Shown here one piece after another: positions 34,432-43,369 of a DNA stretch of 64,000 nt. Both the position numbers and the translations under genes were made by a program. This DNA comes from Novosphingobium sp. KCTC 2891 (GTDB lineage Bacteria > Pseudomonadota > Alphaproteobacteria > Sphingomonadales > Sphingomonadaceae). Position 1 is the stretch's first letter, and the number at the start of each line of letters is the position of its first letter. Location: positions 124,001 to 188,000 of the forward strand of contig NZ_JAPCZG010000006.1 of assembly GCF_025938155.1 (NCBI RefSeq). Direction: 5' to 3'. Below the pieces are notes generated by a model. The model made no database searches. It was not told the DNA's origin and saw only the letters and a list, made by a program, of their open reading frames with translations.

Positions 34432-35924
34432 ACCGGCTGCCCGACTTGGGCCTGCAGGAATGCGTCGTGCGAGGGGAGCTGAGCCAGCGGGCGGACCTTG
34501 AGTTCGGCCAGCTGGGAAAGCTGCCGGCGCAGCGCGTCATCGCTGGGGCCATCTGCCAGTGGGTGATAGTCGGCCGGTTGAATGCCCTGCCCCAGCAGCA
34601 CCTGCACCCACGACGGTTCAAGGAAGATGTCGTACTGATCCTGCACGAGCGTTCCGTTCGATCGGAACAGCTCGATCTTGCGCGCCAGACGTTCGGGCAC
34701 GTCCATATTGCGCAAATCACGCCAGAAGGCTGAATCCCAGCGCGCGTTGGCATGGTAGTGCAAGATGATGAAGTCGCGGATCAACTCCATCTCGATCTGC
34801 GACTGGCGGTTGTATTCGGCGGTCAGGTTCGGCGTGATGCCCTGATGCGGGAACAGGTGCATGAGCCGCGTGATGGCCGACTGGATGAGGTAGATGCTGG
34901 TCGATTCCAACGGTTCGAGAAACCCACTGGACAAGCCCACGGCCACTACGTTGCGGTTCCACTGGCGGCGGGCGCGACCGGTGCGGAAGGGGATGACCTT
35001 GGGGTCGGCGAGCGCCTTTGAACCGAGGTTGCCAAGCAGGATCTCGGCGGCCTGGTCGTCGGTGTAGTGGCGGCTGGAATAGACAAGGCCATTGCCGTTG
35101 CGATGCTGGAGCGGGATGCGCCACTGCCAGCCTGCTTCATGCGCGATGGCGCGGGTGAAGGGCAGCGTGTGTTCAAAGCGTTCGGACGGAACCGCCATTG
35201 CACGGTCGCACGGCAGCCAATGGCTCCAGTCCTCGTACCCCGTGCCGAGGTGCTGCTGGATCAGCACGCCACGGCTGCCCGAGCAATCGACGAACAAGTC
35301 GCCGGATACGGTGCGGCCGTCGCGCAGGACCAGCGCCATGATGTCACCAATGCCGGCGGCGCGCTGCACGTCCGCTACCATCCCCTCGGTGCGCACCACG
35401 CCCAGGTTTTCGGAATAGCGGCGCAGGAACTGGCCATAGAGGCCGGAATCGAAGTGATAGGCATAGGGCATGTCCCAGACGGGATCGTTGCCGCGCGTGG
35501 GGGCGAACTTGCCCGCATCGGCGCTCAGGGCGTTAAGATCGTAGTCCCAGTAGCTGCCGCCGAAGCCCAGCTTGCGCGCGCGCGCCCAGAAGTGGTGGAA
35601 CGAACAGAACGCCGTGTTGCGGCCCGCCGCGCCAAAGGTGTGGTAATAGGTATCGCCGATGGCGCCCCAGTTTTCGAAACGGATCGCCAGCTTGATGGTG
35701 GCGCGCGTCTCGCGCAGGAAGTCGGCCTCGGCAATGCCCAGCACGGCGTTGACCTGCTGGATCGGCGGGATCGTTGCCTCGCCCACGCCGATGATGCCGA
35801 TGTCGTCGGATTCGACGAGTTCGATCTGGATGACCGGCCCCAGCACCTTGGCCAGCAACGCCGCGGTCATCCAGCCGGCGGTGCCACCGCCCAGAATGAC
35901 GACTTTGCGGATGGGTCGGGTCAT
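34428..35924 (-). CDS. Tryptophan-halogenase-family flavoprotein (first of pair)
   Basis: This 498-residue paralogue has GGGTAGWMTAALLA, Lys in RATIKLAIRF, GWQWRIPL (W-X-W-X-I-P) and GFLEPLESTSIYL. It differs enough from its partner to have its own substrate. ATG 35924 has AAGGAAG six bases upstream; the frame opens to 35963 but the upstream start lacks a ribosome site. A 29-base hairpin sits in its leader, between this gene and the receptor. Confidence 0.88.
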   Translation of the reverse strand: MTRPIRKVVILGGGTAGWMTAALLAKVLGPVIQIELVESDDIGIIGVGEATIPPIQQVNAVLGIAEADFLRETRATIKLAIRFENWGAIGDTYYHTFGAAGRNTAFCSFHHFWARARKLGFGGSYWDYDLNALSADAGKFAPTRGNDPVWDMPYAYHFDSGLYGQFLRRYSENLGVVRTEGMVADVQRAAGIGDIMALVLRDGRTVSGDLFVDCSGSRGVLIQQHLGTGYEDWSHWLPCDRAMAVPSERFEHTLPFTRAIAHEAGWQWRIPLQHRNGNGLVYSSRHYTDDQAAEILLGNLGSKALADPKVIPFRTGRARRQWNRNVVAVGLSSGFLEPLESTSIYLIQSAITRLMHLFPHQGITPNLTAEYNRQSQIEMELIRDFIILHYHANARWDSAFWRDLRNMDVPERLARKIELFRSNGTLVQDQYDIFLEPSWVQVLLGQGIQPADYHPLADGPSDDALRRQLSQLAELKVRPLAQLPSHDAFLQAQVGQPV

Positions 35925-35971
35925 GTCCGCTTCCTTTGCGGTTGCGATGGCCGGGTGGGTCAAGTGGAGTT

Positions 35972-36000
35972 CTCCTCGCCGGATGGTGACCGGCGAGGAG
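35972..36000 (-). promoter_or_regulatory. Strong hairpin in the leader between receptor and halogenase genes
   Basis: CTCCTCGCCGG (35972-35982) and its exact reverse complement (35990-36000) enclose seven bases. It lies 19 bases after the receptor stop and has no T run. Likely roles are mRNA end protection for the receptor message or partial attenuation, letting the receptor be made in excess over the enzymes. Confidence 0.55.
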
Positions 36001-36019
36001 AGCTATCATGCCTTCAGGT

Positions 36020-38863
36020 TCAGAAGAACGAGTAGGTCATGTTGAGCAGGAAGTTGCGGCCGAAGGTTTCGACGCGCGTGACTAGGCCGCTGGCGGAGTC
36101 GGTATAGACGTCCTTCTGGTTGGTCAGGTTCTGCGCTTGCAGCGAGACCTTGAGGCCCTTCAGGTAATCCAGCCCGGTGTTCTTGAAATCGAACCCGATC
36201 TGGGCGTCCACCAGCGTCTCCCCCGCGCGGTTGACCGGCGAGATGGTGTTGGAACCGCCACGGTCTTCCGAAAGGTAGGCCGAACGCTTGTTCATCGAAG
36301 CCCGCACAGAGAAGCCGCCCTTCTCGAAATAGCCGGTCAGCTGGTAGACCCGCTTGGACAGGCCGGGAACGGGGGTGCCGTTGTCCAGCTTGCCATCGGT
36401 AAAGGCCGCACCGCCAACAAGGCCGAACCCGTCGAGCGCCGGAACGAGGCGGCCGAACGGCAGGCTCGCCTGCAGTTCCACACCCTTCACGCTGCCCTTC
36501 AGGCCACCGGTGTAGGTGGTGTTCAAGCCCGTGAACGTGGCCGGCGCAACCTTGTTGCCGTTGTCGTCGGTGCCATAGTGGTAGTTCGGGATGTAGAACT
36601 GGGTGAAATCGCGCAGCGTCGTGGTTGCTACGTTCCAATTCACCAGCTTCTTGTAGAACCCGGCCACCGAGATAAAGCCGTCCGGCGCGAAGTAGTATTC
36701 GTAGCTAGCGTCGAACTGGTTCGCTTCATACGGACGCAACCGCGCATTGCCCGAGGTCGAAACCCAAGGCCCGAGGCTGGGGTCGGTGTTGGTGACGTTG
36801 GCGATGTTGTTGCGGAACTTCACCGAAGAGCCAGGGTTCAAGTAGTCGATGCGCGGACGGCTGATGACCTTCGAGGCAGCAAAGCGCAGGGTGTGACCAC
36901 TGCCCAGATCGAAGTTCAGGTTCAGGCTCGGCAGCACCCGGCTGTAGTTGGCGCCATCGTTGATCGGCGTGGCGATGTCGCGGAAGTCCGCCCCGATCAG
37001 CGAGTTGTAGCCTGAGCCGCGCTGCCGCGTGAACACGCCCTGCACGCCCACGTTGCCAAACATGCGCACGCCGCTGAATTCGGATTCGAAATCCGCACGG
37101 ATGAACGGCTGCCAGATCTTTTCGTGGATCGCATAGGTATCGCCCAGGCGATCGGGCTCAAGCGCGCCAGCGTCGTACTTGGTATAAAAGCCGCTGTTGA
37201 TCAGGCTGAGCGCATCATAGGCAACGACATTGCCCATGCCCACCCAGTTGAGGTCCGCCGTTCCACGGCGTGCATCGTCAGGGATCGCGCCGTCGAGCGG
37301 ATAGGTCTGCGCGGTCAGGAAGTAGCCCTGGTTGACCTTGGATTTCTTGTGATCGGAATACCGCACGCCCACATTGACGTGGCGGACGAACGCGCCGTCG
37401 AAGTCCTTCTGCACTTCAAAGCGCAACGAATTGAGCTTTTCGTCGAAGATACCGGTGTTGACGAAGCCGTCCTGCGCCTGGGCAAAGCCGATCGGTTCGC
37501 CATTGCGGCCGATGACGGCCGACTGGGTCAGTTCGCCGATCGGTGCAAGACCGCCCCCCCACGACTGCGGCCCGGCAAGGCGAACGACGTCGTAATCGTC
37601 ATACGACTGCGAGTTGTCGGCAAAGCTGAGGCCGTTGCCCGAATAGGTGTAGGTGCGCAGGTTGTTCGGCCCCTGCGTGGTCAGCCCGGCGCGGCCAAGG
37701 CCGGAATAACTTTCACCGCGCGTGTCACGCTTGCTGCTTTCGGCGTGCGAGACGTCGAGCGTCATGTGCAGATCATGCGAAGGCTCGAACTTGAAGTTGC
37801 CGCCGAAGGTCTTGAGCTTGCCCCGCTTGTCCAGCGGGTCGGTGCGCAGGACCGAGTTGAAGCCGGTGGTGCGGGCCGAGGTGACGGCGGCGTCGTTCGA
37901 ACTGATGACGGTGCTGCCATCGGCGGCCACGGGCAGCGCTTCGATGAACCCACGCGAGATGCCGCGGTCCGAGAAATCGATGTACAGCCCGTCGAGCGTC
38001 GCAGTGAAGGCATCCGACGGCTTCCATTCCAGCACGCCGGCCACCGTCTTGCGCTTCAGAACGCGTGAGCGCGACGAGATGTCGATGCCCGCCGGCACAT
38101 ACTTGCCCACATCCGGACCGGACGTGATCGCGCCCTTGTCATAGCCCCACACGCTGAAGAACTTGTCTTGGGTGGGAGACGAGGTGGTGGCCGCGGTCAG
38201 CGCAATGCCGATAGTGTCGTTGGCAAACTTGTCGCTGAACGACAGCGCCACGCGATAGCCCTGGTCCTTGAAATCGGGGTTCTTGGACTTCTGGCCGTTC
38301 TTTTCGAAGGTGCCGTTCAGCACCAGCGTGCGCTTGTGCTCAAGCGGATGGATGGTGCGCAGGTCCACCGTGCCACCCACGCCCATCGCGCTGAGGTCTG
38401 CACTGGGAGTCTTGTAGACGACGGCGCTGTCGATGATTTCCGACGGGTAGAGATCGTATTCCACCCCACGGTTGTCGCCGATGCCGATCAGTTCGCGACC
38501 ATTCATGGTGGTGCCCACGAAATCTTCGCGGAAGCCGCGCACCGAGATGCCGCTGACGCGGCCGGCGCGGCGTTCACCGGCAAGGCCCGCCAGACGGCCA
38601 AGGGAGTCGGCAACCGAGGACTGCGGCAGCTTGCCGATATCTTCGGCGGCCAGCGCTTCGATGACCGAGGTGCTGTTCTGCTTCACTTCCTGCGAGCGCT
38701 GCAGGCTGGCACGAATCCCCGTGACGACGATGGCGTCGTCAGCCGGCGGCGGCGCGGCGTTCGGATCAGCGGGCGACCCAGCGGTCTGGGCTAGTGCTGC
38801 ACTGCCGCTCAACAAGGCGACCGTCGCCGTGGAGCAGACAAGAATCTTCCGTACGTTCATCAT
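36020..38863 (-). CDS. Large TonB-dependent receptor of the sugar locus
   Basis: The 947-residue receptor belongs to the Xanthomonas/Caulobacter-type group. It has a signal peptide (VALLSGSAALAQ), the TonB box DAIVVTGIRASLQRS, a plug with GISVRGFREDFVGTTMNGRE, and a long barrel ending in TYSFF. Caulobacter MalA, a maltodextrin receptor, has this shape and gene context. GGAGAGGAAAAGC precedes ATG 38863. It is controlled probably by LacI through the palindromes upstream, and heads the operon with the halogenases and GH13 enzyme. Confidence 0.92.
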   Translation of the reverse strand: MMNVRKILVCSTATVALLSGSAALAQTAGSPADPNAAPPPADDAIVVTGIRASLQRSQEVKQNSTSVIEALAAEDIGKLPQSSVADSLGRLAGLAGERRAGRVSGISVRGFREDFVGTTMNGRELIGIGDNRGVEYDLYPSEIIDSAVVYKTPSADLSAMGVGGTVDLRTIHPLEHKRTLVLNGTFEKNGQKSKNPDFKDQGYRVALSFSDKFANDTIGIALTAATTSSPTQDKFFSVWGYDKGAITSGPDVGKYVPAGIDISSRSRVLKRKTVAGVLEWKPSDAFTATLDGLYIDFSDRGISRGFIEALPVAADGSTVISSNDAAVTSARTTGFNSVLRTDPLDKRGKLKTFGGNFKFEPSHDLHMTLDVSHAESSKRDTRGESYSGLGRAGLTTQGPNNLRTYTYSGNGLSFADNSQSYDDYDVVRLAGPQSWGGGLAPIGELTQSAVIGRNGEPIGFAQAQDGFVNTGIFDEKLNSLRFEVQKDFDGAFVRHVNVGVRYSDHKKSKVNQGYFLTAQTYPLDGAIPDDARRGTADLNWVGMGNVVAYDALSLINSGFYTKYDAGALEPDRLGDTYAIHEKIWQPFIRADFESEFSGVRMFGNVGVQGVFTRQRGSGYNSLIGADFRDIATPINDGANYSRVLPSLNLNFDLGSGHTLRFAASKVISRPRIDYLNPGSSVKFRNNIANVTNTDPSLGPWVSTSGNARLRPYEANQFDASYEYYFAPDGFISVAGFYKKLVNWNVATTTLRDFTQFYIPNYHYGTDDNGNKVAPATFTGLNTTYTGGLKGSVKGVELQASLPFGRLVPALDGFGLVGGAAFTDGKLDNGTPVPGLSKRVYQLTGYFEKGGFSVRASMNKRSAYLSEDRGGSNTISPVNRAGETLVDAQIGFDFKNTGLDYLKGLKVSLQAQNLTNQKDVYTDSASGLVTRVETFGRNFLLNMTYSFF

Positions 38864-38940
38864 GCTTTTCCTCTCCCTGTTGGCGGCCGGTGTCGCCGTG
38901 TCGTGCGATCTAGCCTTGCCTCCCGCATATTACGCTCAAC

Positions 38941-38984
38941 GCAAACGTTTGCCACGCCGTTCGATGAATTTTTGCATGTGCAAA
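38941..38984. promoter_or_regulatory. Two LacI-type palindromes between receptor and carrier
   Basis: GCAAACGTTTGC (38941-38952) is a perfect 12-base palindrome with the central CG typical of LacI/GalR operators. TTTGCATGTGCAAA (38971-38984) has six-base arms around TG. Both lie in the 168-base gap between divergent genes, and a LacI gene is nearby at 40273. They are 30 bases apart centre to centre, three helical turns, so looping or co-operative binding is possible. Confidence 0.7.
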
Positions 38985-39031
38985 TTTATTGCTACTGTCA
39001 CGCAGCTCTTCACGCAGGCATTTTAGCGCAG

Positions 39032-40348
39032 ATGGAGAAAATCCCAGAACCAGAAAACGAACAGGCATCGTCGCGCCAAGGCGCAGCTGCGCTCATCCTG
39101 GCGTTCGCGATCTTCGTCATCATGGGCGTGGTCGGCGCGCTTGCCACAACGCTGGTTCCGGCAGTTCCCGTCGTGTTCGGGCTGGGTCTTTCGCCCGCGC
39201 TGGCAGTACAATGGATCGCCTGCGTCGGCAGTCTTTCGTCACTGGCCCAGGTGCATCTCCTCAATCGTTTCGGTTCGCGGAACATGGTAGTCGGCAGTCT
39301 TGTGGTCATGACCCTGGGATGCCTTTGCGTCTCGCTGGCCATGGCCCCACCGGCAGGCTGGCCGGCTAGCTACAGCGGATTGATCGCGGCATTGGCCCTC
39401 ATCGCGCTGGGCATCGCCGCGCTGCAGGTATCGGCCAACCTTCTGGCGATCCGCGCTGGCCGCGCCGCAACCGTCGCCGCGCGTCTGACAGCAGCCCAGG
39501 CGTTCAATTCTTCAGGCGTGCTGGCCGGCGTCATGCTCGGATCGATGGTCGCACTCGGCGCCGGGCATTCAGGCGCTGCTGTCGCGATGGGGGTAGCACG
39601 GGCCTATGGCATCGCGGCGGCGCTGGTTCTGGCAACGTGCTTCGGCGCTTTGTTCACAATTCGCGCAACCGGGTCACACATGGTCACCGTGGCGGAGCCG
39701 CACCCCGGCGAGGCTCCGATCATTGCGGCATTGCGTTCGCGCTGGGCGGTCGCCGGTGCAGTCTCGATTGCCATGTACGTCGGGGCGGAAGGGGTAATCG
39801 GTAGCCTTCTGATCCCCTTTCTGCACCGGCCCGACGCGCTGGGATTGAGCCTTGCCGACGCGGGCCAGAGCGTGGCCTGGCTTTATTGGGGCGGAGCCTT
39901 CGCGGGACGTATCGGCGGAAGCTGGCTGCTCGCGCGGGTTTCGGCAGCGCGCGCTCTCGGCGTGGCGGCACTGCCTGCGCTGGGAGCGTGCCTGCTCGCT
40001 GTTACCGAGAGTGGTGCGCTGGCAGGCTATGCGCTTCTGTCCGTCGGCCTGTGTAACGCCATCATGTTTCCGGTCATCTTCGCGCTCACGATAGAGCGAT
40101 CCGAAGCGCCGGCCGCCGCAGTATCGGGCCTGCTCGCCACTGCCACCGCCGGCGGCGCGGCGCTTTCGATCGCGGCGGGCCTCGTTGGTGACCGGTTCGG
40201 GCTGACCCGGTCGCTCATCGTCCCGGCCATCGCCTATGCTGCAATCGCCGGCTTCGCGTTCGCGGTTTCGCGTCAGTCCGGGTTGCGACGCGCGCCGCAG
40301 GACGCTCGCACCACAAGCTCCGTGGGCAAGCGCTCGGACCTTATCTGA
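39032..40348 (+). CDS. MFS sugar transporter
   Basis: This is a 438-residue MFS protein with 12 hydrophobic segments. GLGLSPALAVQWIACVGSLS and the pattern of two bundles fit the FHS/glucose-galactose-type carriers seen in TonB sugar loci. It diverges from the receptor and shares its operator region. No good ribosome site precedes ATG 39032, so the start is tentative; the frame opens from 38903. The 3' end overlaps the LacI gene, read on the other strand, by 76 bases. It probably carries the mono- or disaccharide freed by the GH13 enzyme. Confidence 0.82.
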   Translation: MEKIPEPENEQASSRQGAAALILAFAIFVIMGVVGALATTLVPAVPVVFGLGLSPALAVQWIACVGSLSSLAQVHLLNRFGSRNMVVGSLVVMTLGCLCVSLAMAPPAGWPASYSGLIAALALIALGIAALQVSANLLAIRAGRAATVAARLTAAQAFNSSGVLAGVMLGSMVALGAGHSGAAVAMGVARAYGIAAALVLATCFGALFTIRATGSHMVTVAEPHPGEAPIIAALRSRWAVAGAVSIAMYVGAEGVIGSLLIPFLHRPDALGLSLADAGQSVAWLYWGGAFAGRIGGSWLLARVSAARALGVAALPALGACLLAVTESGALAGYALLSVGLCNAIMFPVIFALTIERSEAPAAAVSGLLATATAGGAALSIAAGLVGDRFGLTRSLIVPAIAYAAIAGFAFAVSRQSGLRRAPQDARTTSSVGKRSDLI

Positions 40349-41361
40349 TATCCATCCATCGCCCGCAGCAGCTTGCCCACCAACAGGTCACCGGCGAGGA
40401 TCGGATCCTGCCGCATCGTGGTCAACCGCGGCTGGATCAGTCGCGCCGCCTCGCTATCGTCATAGCCGACCACTGACACGTCTTCAGGCACGCTCATGCC
40501 GTGCCGGCGCAGCGCCTCGATCGCGCCAAGCGCTACGAGATCCGATGATGCGACGATGGCATCGAACACGGCTGCACTGCTGACCAGCGCATCAATGGCA
40601 TCGCTCCCAGCCTGCAATCCGGACGTGGCCGGACGAAGCATGGTCAGGTCTGCCGGAAGGTTTGCCGCAGCAAGCGCGGAACGAAAGCCGGCCAGGCGTT
40701 CCGACAACTGCGAATGCCGCGTTTGAGCGGTGGTGATCGGCGCGATCTGCCCGACAAAGGCGATCCGTTTGCGCCCCAGCCCGACCAGGTGGCTAGTCGC
40801 TCGCTCTCCACCTGCGAAATTGTCGCTACCAACCGAACAGTATGCCTGGTCAGGCGATTCAACGCCCCAGACAACGAACGGCCGGGGTCCGCCCGCAAGA
40901 ATGTCCAGCCCTCGATGGAACTGGGACTGGCCAAGGAAAATAACACCATCGTAGGGATGGATCTGCATGAACCGTTCAAAGCTGGCGTCATCGTAGGGCG
41001 CTTGGGCAGAAACCGAAAGATCCAGTCCGCGGTCGCGCATGGCTGCACCGATCCCGCCCAGCAGGTTCATCTCGAAGGCGTTGGCCAACCTACTGCCAGC
41101 GGGAAGCGCCACCGGCATGACCACGCAGATCGAACCCGACTTGCGAGGTTTGCGGGTTCTCGATCTGCGCGTGCCGGCTATTGCCGGATCGCGCAACGGG
41201 TAGCCGAGCGCAATCGCGGCTTCCCGTACTCGCTCCTTGGTCGCAGGCAGGATCGCAGGGTGGTCATCGAGCACGCGCGAGGCCGTGGCGATCGAAACGC
41301 CCGACGCTGCCGCGACATCTGCAAGTCTGATTTTACCGTTCCGTTCCGGAGGTCGGCCCAT
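40273..41361 (-). CDS. LacI-family transcriptional regulator
   Basis: The 362-residue repressor has the LacI helix-turn-helix IRLADVAAASGVSIATASRV followed by the hinge helix, and a periplasmic-binding-protein-like sensor ending in VPEDVSVVGYDDSEAARLI. ATG 41361 has AGGAAC before it. It presumably binds the palindromes at 38941-38984 and is relieved by a sugar or sugar phosphate. Half-sites resembling the palindrome (GCGTTTGG at 41473, ACGCAAACGA at 41494) lie upstream of this gene, which would allow autoregulation. Confidence 0.92.
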   Translation of the reverse strand: MGRPPERNGKIRLADVAAASGVSIATASRVLDDHPAILPATKERVREAAIALGYPLRDPAIAGTRRSRTRKPRKSGSICVVMPVALPAGSRLANAFEMNLLGGIGAAMRDRGLDLSVSAQAPYDDASFERFMQIHPYDGVIFLGQSQFHRGLDILAGGPRPFVVWGVESPDQAYCSVGSDNFAGGERATSHLVGLGRKRIAFVGQIAPITTAQTRHSQLSERLAGFRSALAAANLPADLTMLRPATSGLQAGSDAIDALVSSAAVFDAIVASSDLVALGAIEALRRHGMSVPEDVSVVGYDDSEAARLIQPRLTTMRQDPILAGDLLVGKLLRAMDGYQIRSERLPTELVVRASCGARRNPD

Positions 41362-41552
41362 GGACTTGTTCCTATCGCCCCACAAACGACCCGCTGCAAC
41401 ATATCGAGGGCGATTGAAAGGTTTGGCATGCTGCCCGCGGCAATTGAACTCGAGCATCCCGACGACGGTTAAGCGTTTGGATCACGTGCCCCTACGCAAA
41501 CGAGGAAGCCCAACCTGACATCCTAGCCCCAAGCATGGCCAAAGCAGTTGGA

Positions 41553-41640
41553 TTGATCAACGCCGCGCCAAAGGCAATGCATCTCGCCGTTGATCTTCAC
41601 ATAGACCTCGCCGAGATGCCATTTCCAGTGCCGGAACCGC
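41553..41640 (-). mobile_element. IS6-family transposase fragment, copy C (internal piece, mutated catalytic Asp)
   Basis: On the minus strand this reads FRHWKWHLGEVYVKINGE then MHCLWRGVDQ, the start of the IS6-type catalytic domain, usually FRHWRWHLDEVFVKINGE. The first catalytic Asp (WHLDE) is Gly here, codon GGC at 41612-41610, explained by one A-to-G change. The fragment has neither end of the element. It comes from a different part of the gene than copies A and B. It joins a quinone oxidoreductase remnant on the other strand at 41639-41640. Confidence 0.8.
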
Positions 41641-41809
41641 TGTGCTCGTGGGCATGGGTCTGCCCGAAGGGCTGGCGGCCGCGATCGCCGGCTGGGACGT
41701 GGGCGCATCCAAAGACGCCCTTTTCGATGACGGAAAGCAGCTCTCGACACTGATTGGCCGGGCGACAACCCCGTTATCGGTGTCGGTCGCTGAAGCGATC
41801 AAGGGCTGA
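41639..41809 (+). pseudogene. 3' fragment of an NmrA-like NAD(P)H:quinone oxidoreductase
   Basis: The frame encodes VLVGMGLPEGLAAAIAGWDV and continues through ASKDALFDDGKQLSTLIGR and ATTPLSVSVAEAIKG to a stop. This is the C-terminus of QorB/YtfG-type SDR quinone oxidoreductases. About 57 codons remain of roughly 285. The 5' part was lost at the junction with transposase fragment C. A perfect hairpin follows the stop and is probably the gene's former terminator. Confidence 0.75.
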
Positions 41810-41817
41810 CTGCCGTG

Positions 41818-41839
41818 GCCCGCCCCAAACGGGGCGGGC
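41818..41839 (+). terminator. Hairpin after the quinone oxidoreductase remnant
   Basis: GCCCGCCCC and GGGGCGGGC form a perfect nine-base stem with an AAAC loop, followed by TTCACCTT. It follows the pseudogene stop by eight bases and was probably its terminator. Confidence 0.6.
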
Positions 41840-41919
41840 TTCACCTTGAGCGTGGAAGTTCCCATTCCGGCTGCCCTGCGGCATATACTGGCGGGATATT
41901 CTTGCGTTTTCGCAGATAA

Positions 41920-43314
41920 TCACGCCTTCCAGATCACGCCTCTGACAACGACGTATATGCTGATCGCGGCTGCCACCACTTGCCCGGCGGCAACAACGGC
42001 AGAGAGCCCGCTGAACCCGGCGTGCCACAAGGAAACAGCCGCCCATCCCCCCAACGTAACGACTGCGAGCCGGACGGTACCGGCGAACGTGGTCCACCCG
42101 GGGCGCTTGGCGCCTTGCGACACAAAGCCGAGGATAAAGGTCGCCCCCGTCGCCACATAAAACGGCCCGACGACCTGCAAGTAGGTCGATCCTGCAGCAA
42201 GGACCTGAGGATCATGGGTGAATATCTGCAGCCAGAGTCCGGGAAACAGCGTGACGACAACGCCTGCGGCCCCCGTGAAACCCGCCCCGATGAGCGTGCC
42301 TGTTCTGGCAACTTCCTTGGCGCGAGCGACATCGCCCGCCCCGATCGCTGTTCCCACGAGCGTGAGCACCGCGCTGCCGAGGCCGAACAGCACCGGAATG
42401 AACAGGTAGTCGAGCCGCGCGCCGATCCCGTAACCCGCCAGCGTCGCAGTGCCGAACGTGCCGGCCAGGCTTGTTACAAGGATGACCGAGAGGTTCAGTT
42501 GCGCTGCCGAGATCGAGGCCATCAGCCCCACGGACAAGGTGTCGCGAAACAGCGGCCAGCGCAGAGGGCGCAGGCAAAGTCGAACCGCGCCTCCTGCACG
42601 CCGCAAGTATCGCACCAGAATCACTGCGGCACCGGAATAGAACGCCGTGACCGCGACGCCTGCTCCTGCGATCCCGAGGCCGGGAAACGCGCCAAATCCG
42701 AAGATCAGGAGGGGGGACAGGCCCACAAGCACCACCACCCCGGCAAGGCTTACCAGCGCGGGGACGCGAACATTGCCCGCCCCGCGAAGGGCGGCGGAAC
42801 ACAGGTTCACGATCCAGATCGGGATCGCGCTGAGAAAAAGCCAGAAGGAATAGGCACGGGCCTGATCCAGCGCCCTGCCCTGCGCTCCCAGTTCCGCAAA
42901 CAGCCGATGGCCAAAGCCCCAGACAGCCAGCATGAAGATGCTGCCCATGACGGTGGCGAGCACTATCGCGTGCAGGACCTGATCTTCAGCATCGCGATCG
43001 CGCCCCGCACCGAGCGCCCGGGCCACCGCCGAGGCGACGCCGTTGCCGAGCCCGCCCGCCGAGATCATGGTCATGAGCATCCACACCGGAAACACCACCG
43101 AAACACCGACCAGCGCATCGGTGCCCAGCTTCGAGACGTAGTAGGTCTCGGCTATGCCGACGATTGTCTGAGCAACCAGGACACCGATCGTCGGCAGAGC
43201 GAGACCCATCAGCACCGGCAGCACCGGCCCATGCAACAGGCTGCGCCGCCCGTGCTGGGACGAGGCCACCGGAACGCTTGTGGTGGGAGCAACTGCTGCG
43301 GCTTCTACAGACAT
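41920..43314 (-). CDS. MATE-family multidrug efflux transporter
   Basis: The 464-residue protein has 12 hydrophobic segments in two homologous halves, typical of MATE pumps, with blocks such as PTIGVLVAQTIVGIAETYYV and GYGIGARLDYLFIPVLFGLG. MATE proteins expel cationic drugs in exchange for H+ or Na+. ATG 43314 has AAGGAA about nine bases upstream. It follows the RND pump gene on the same strand at 55 bases, so it may be the last gene of the efflux operon. RND and MATE in one unit is uncommon. Confidence 0.9.
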   Translation of the reverse strand: MSVEAAAVAPTTSVPVASSQHGRRSLLHGPVLPVLMGLALPTIGVLVAQTIVGIAETYYVSKLGTDALVGVSVVFPVWMLMTMISAGGLGNGVASAVARALGAGRDRDAEDQVLHAIVLATVMGSIFMLAVWGFGHRLFAELGAQGRALDQARAYSFWLFLSAIPIWIVNLCSAALRGAGNVRVPALVSLAGVVVLVGLSPLLIFGFGAFPGLGIAGAGVAVTAFYSGAAVILVRYLRRAGGAVRLCLRPLRWPLFRDTLSVGLMASISAAQLNLSVILVTSLAGTFGTATLAGYGIGARLDYLFIPVLFGLGSAVLTLVGTAIGAGDVARAKEVARTGTLIGAGFTGAAGVVVTLFPGLWLQIFTHDPQVLAAGSTYLQVVGPFYVATGATFILGFVSQGAKRPGWTTFAGTVRLAVVTLGGWAAVSLWHAGFSGLSAVVAAGQVVAAAISIYVVVRGVIWKA

Positions 43315-43369
43315 TCGGTCGTGTTCCTTGCTTGCTCCGGCACCACGTGCGCATTCCGCTTCAGGTTGG

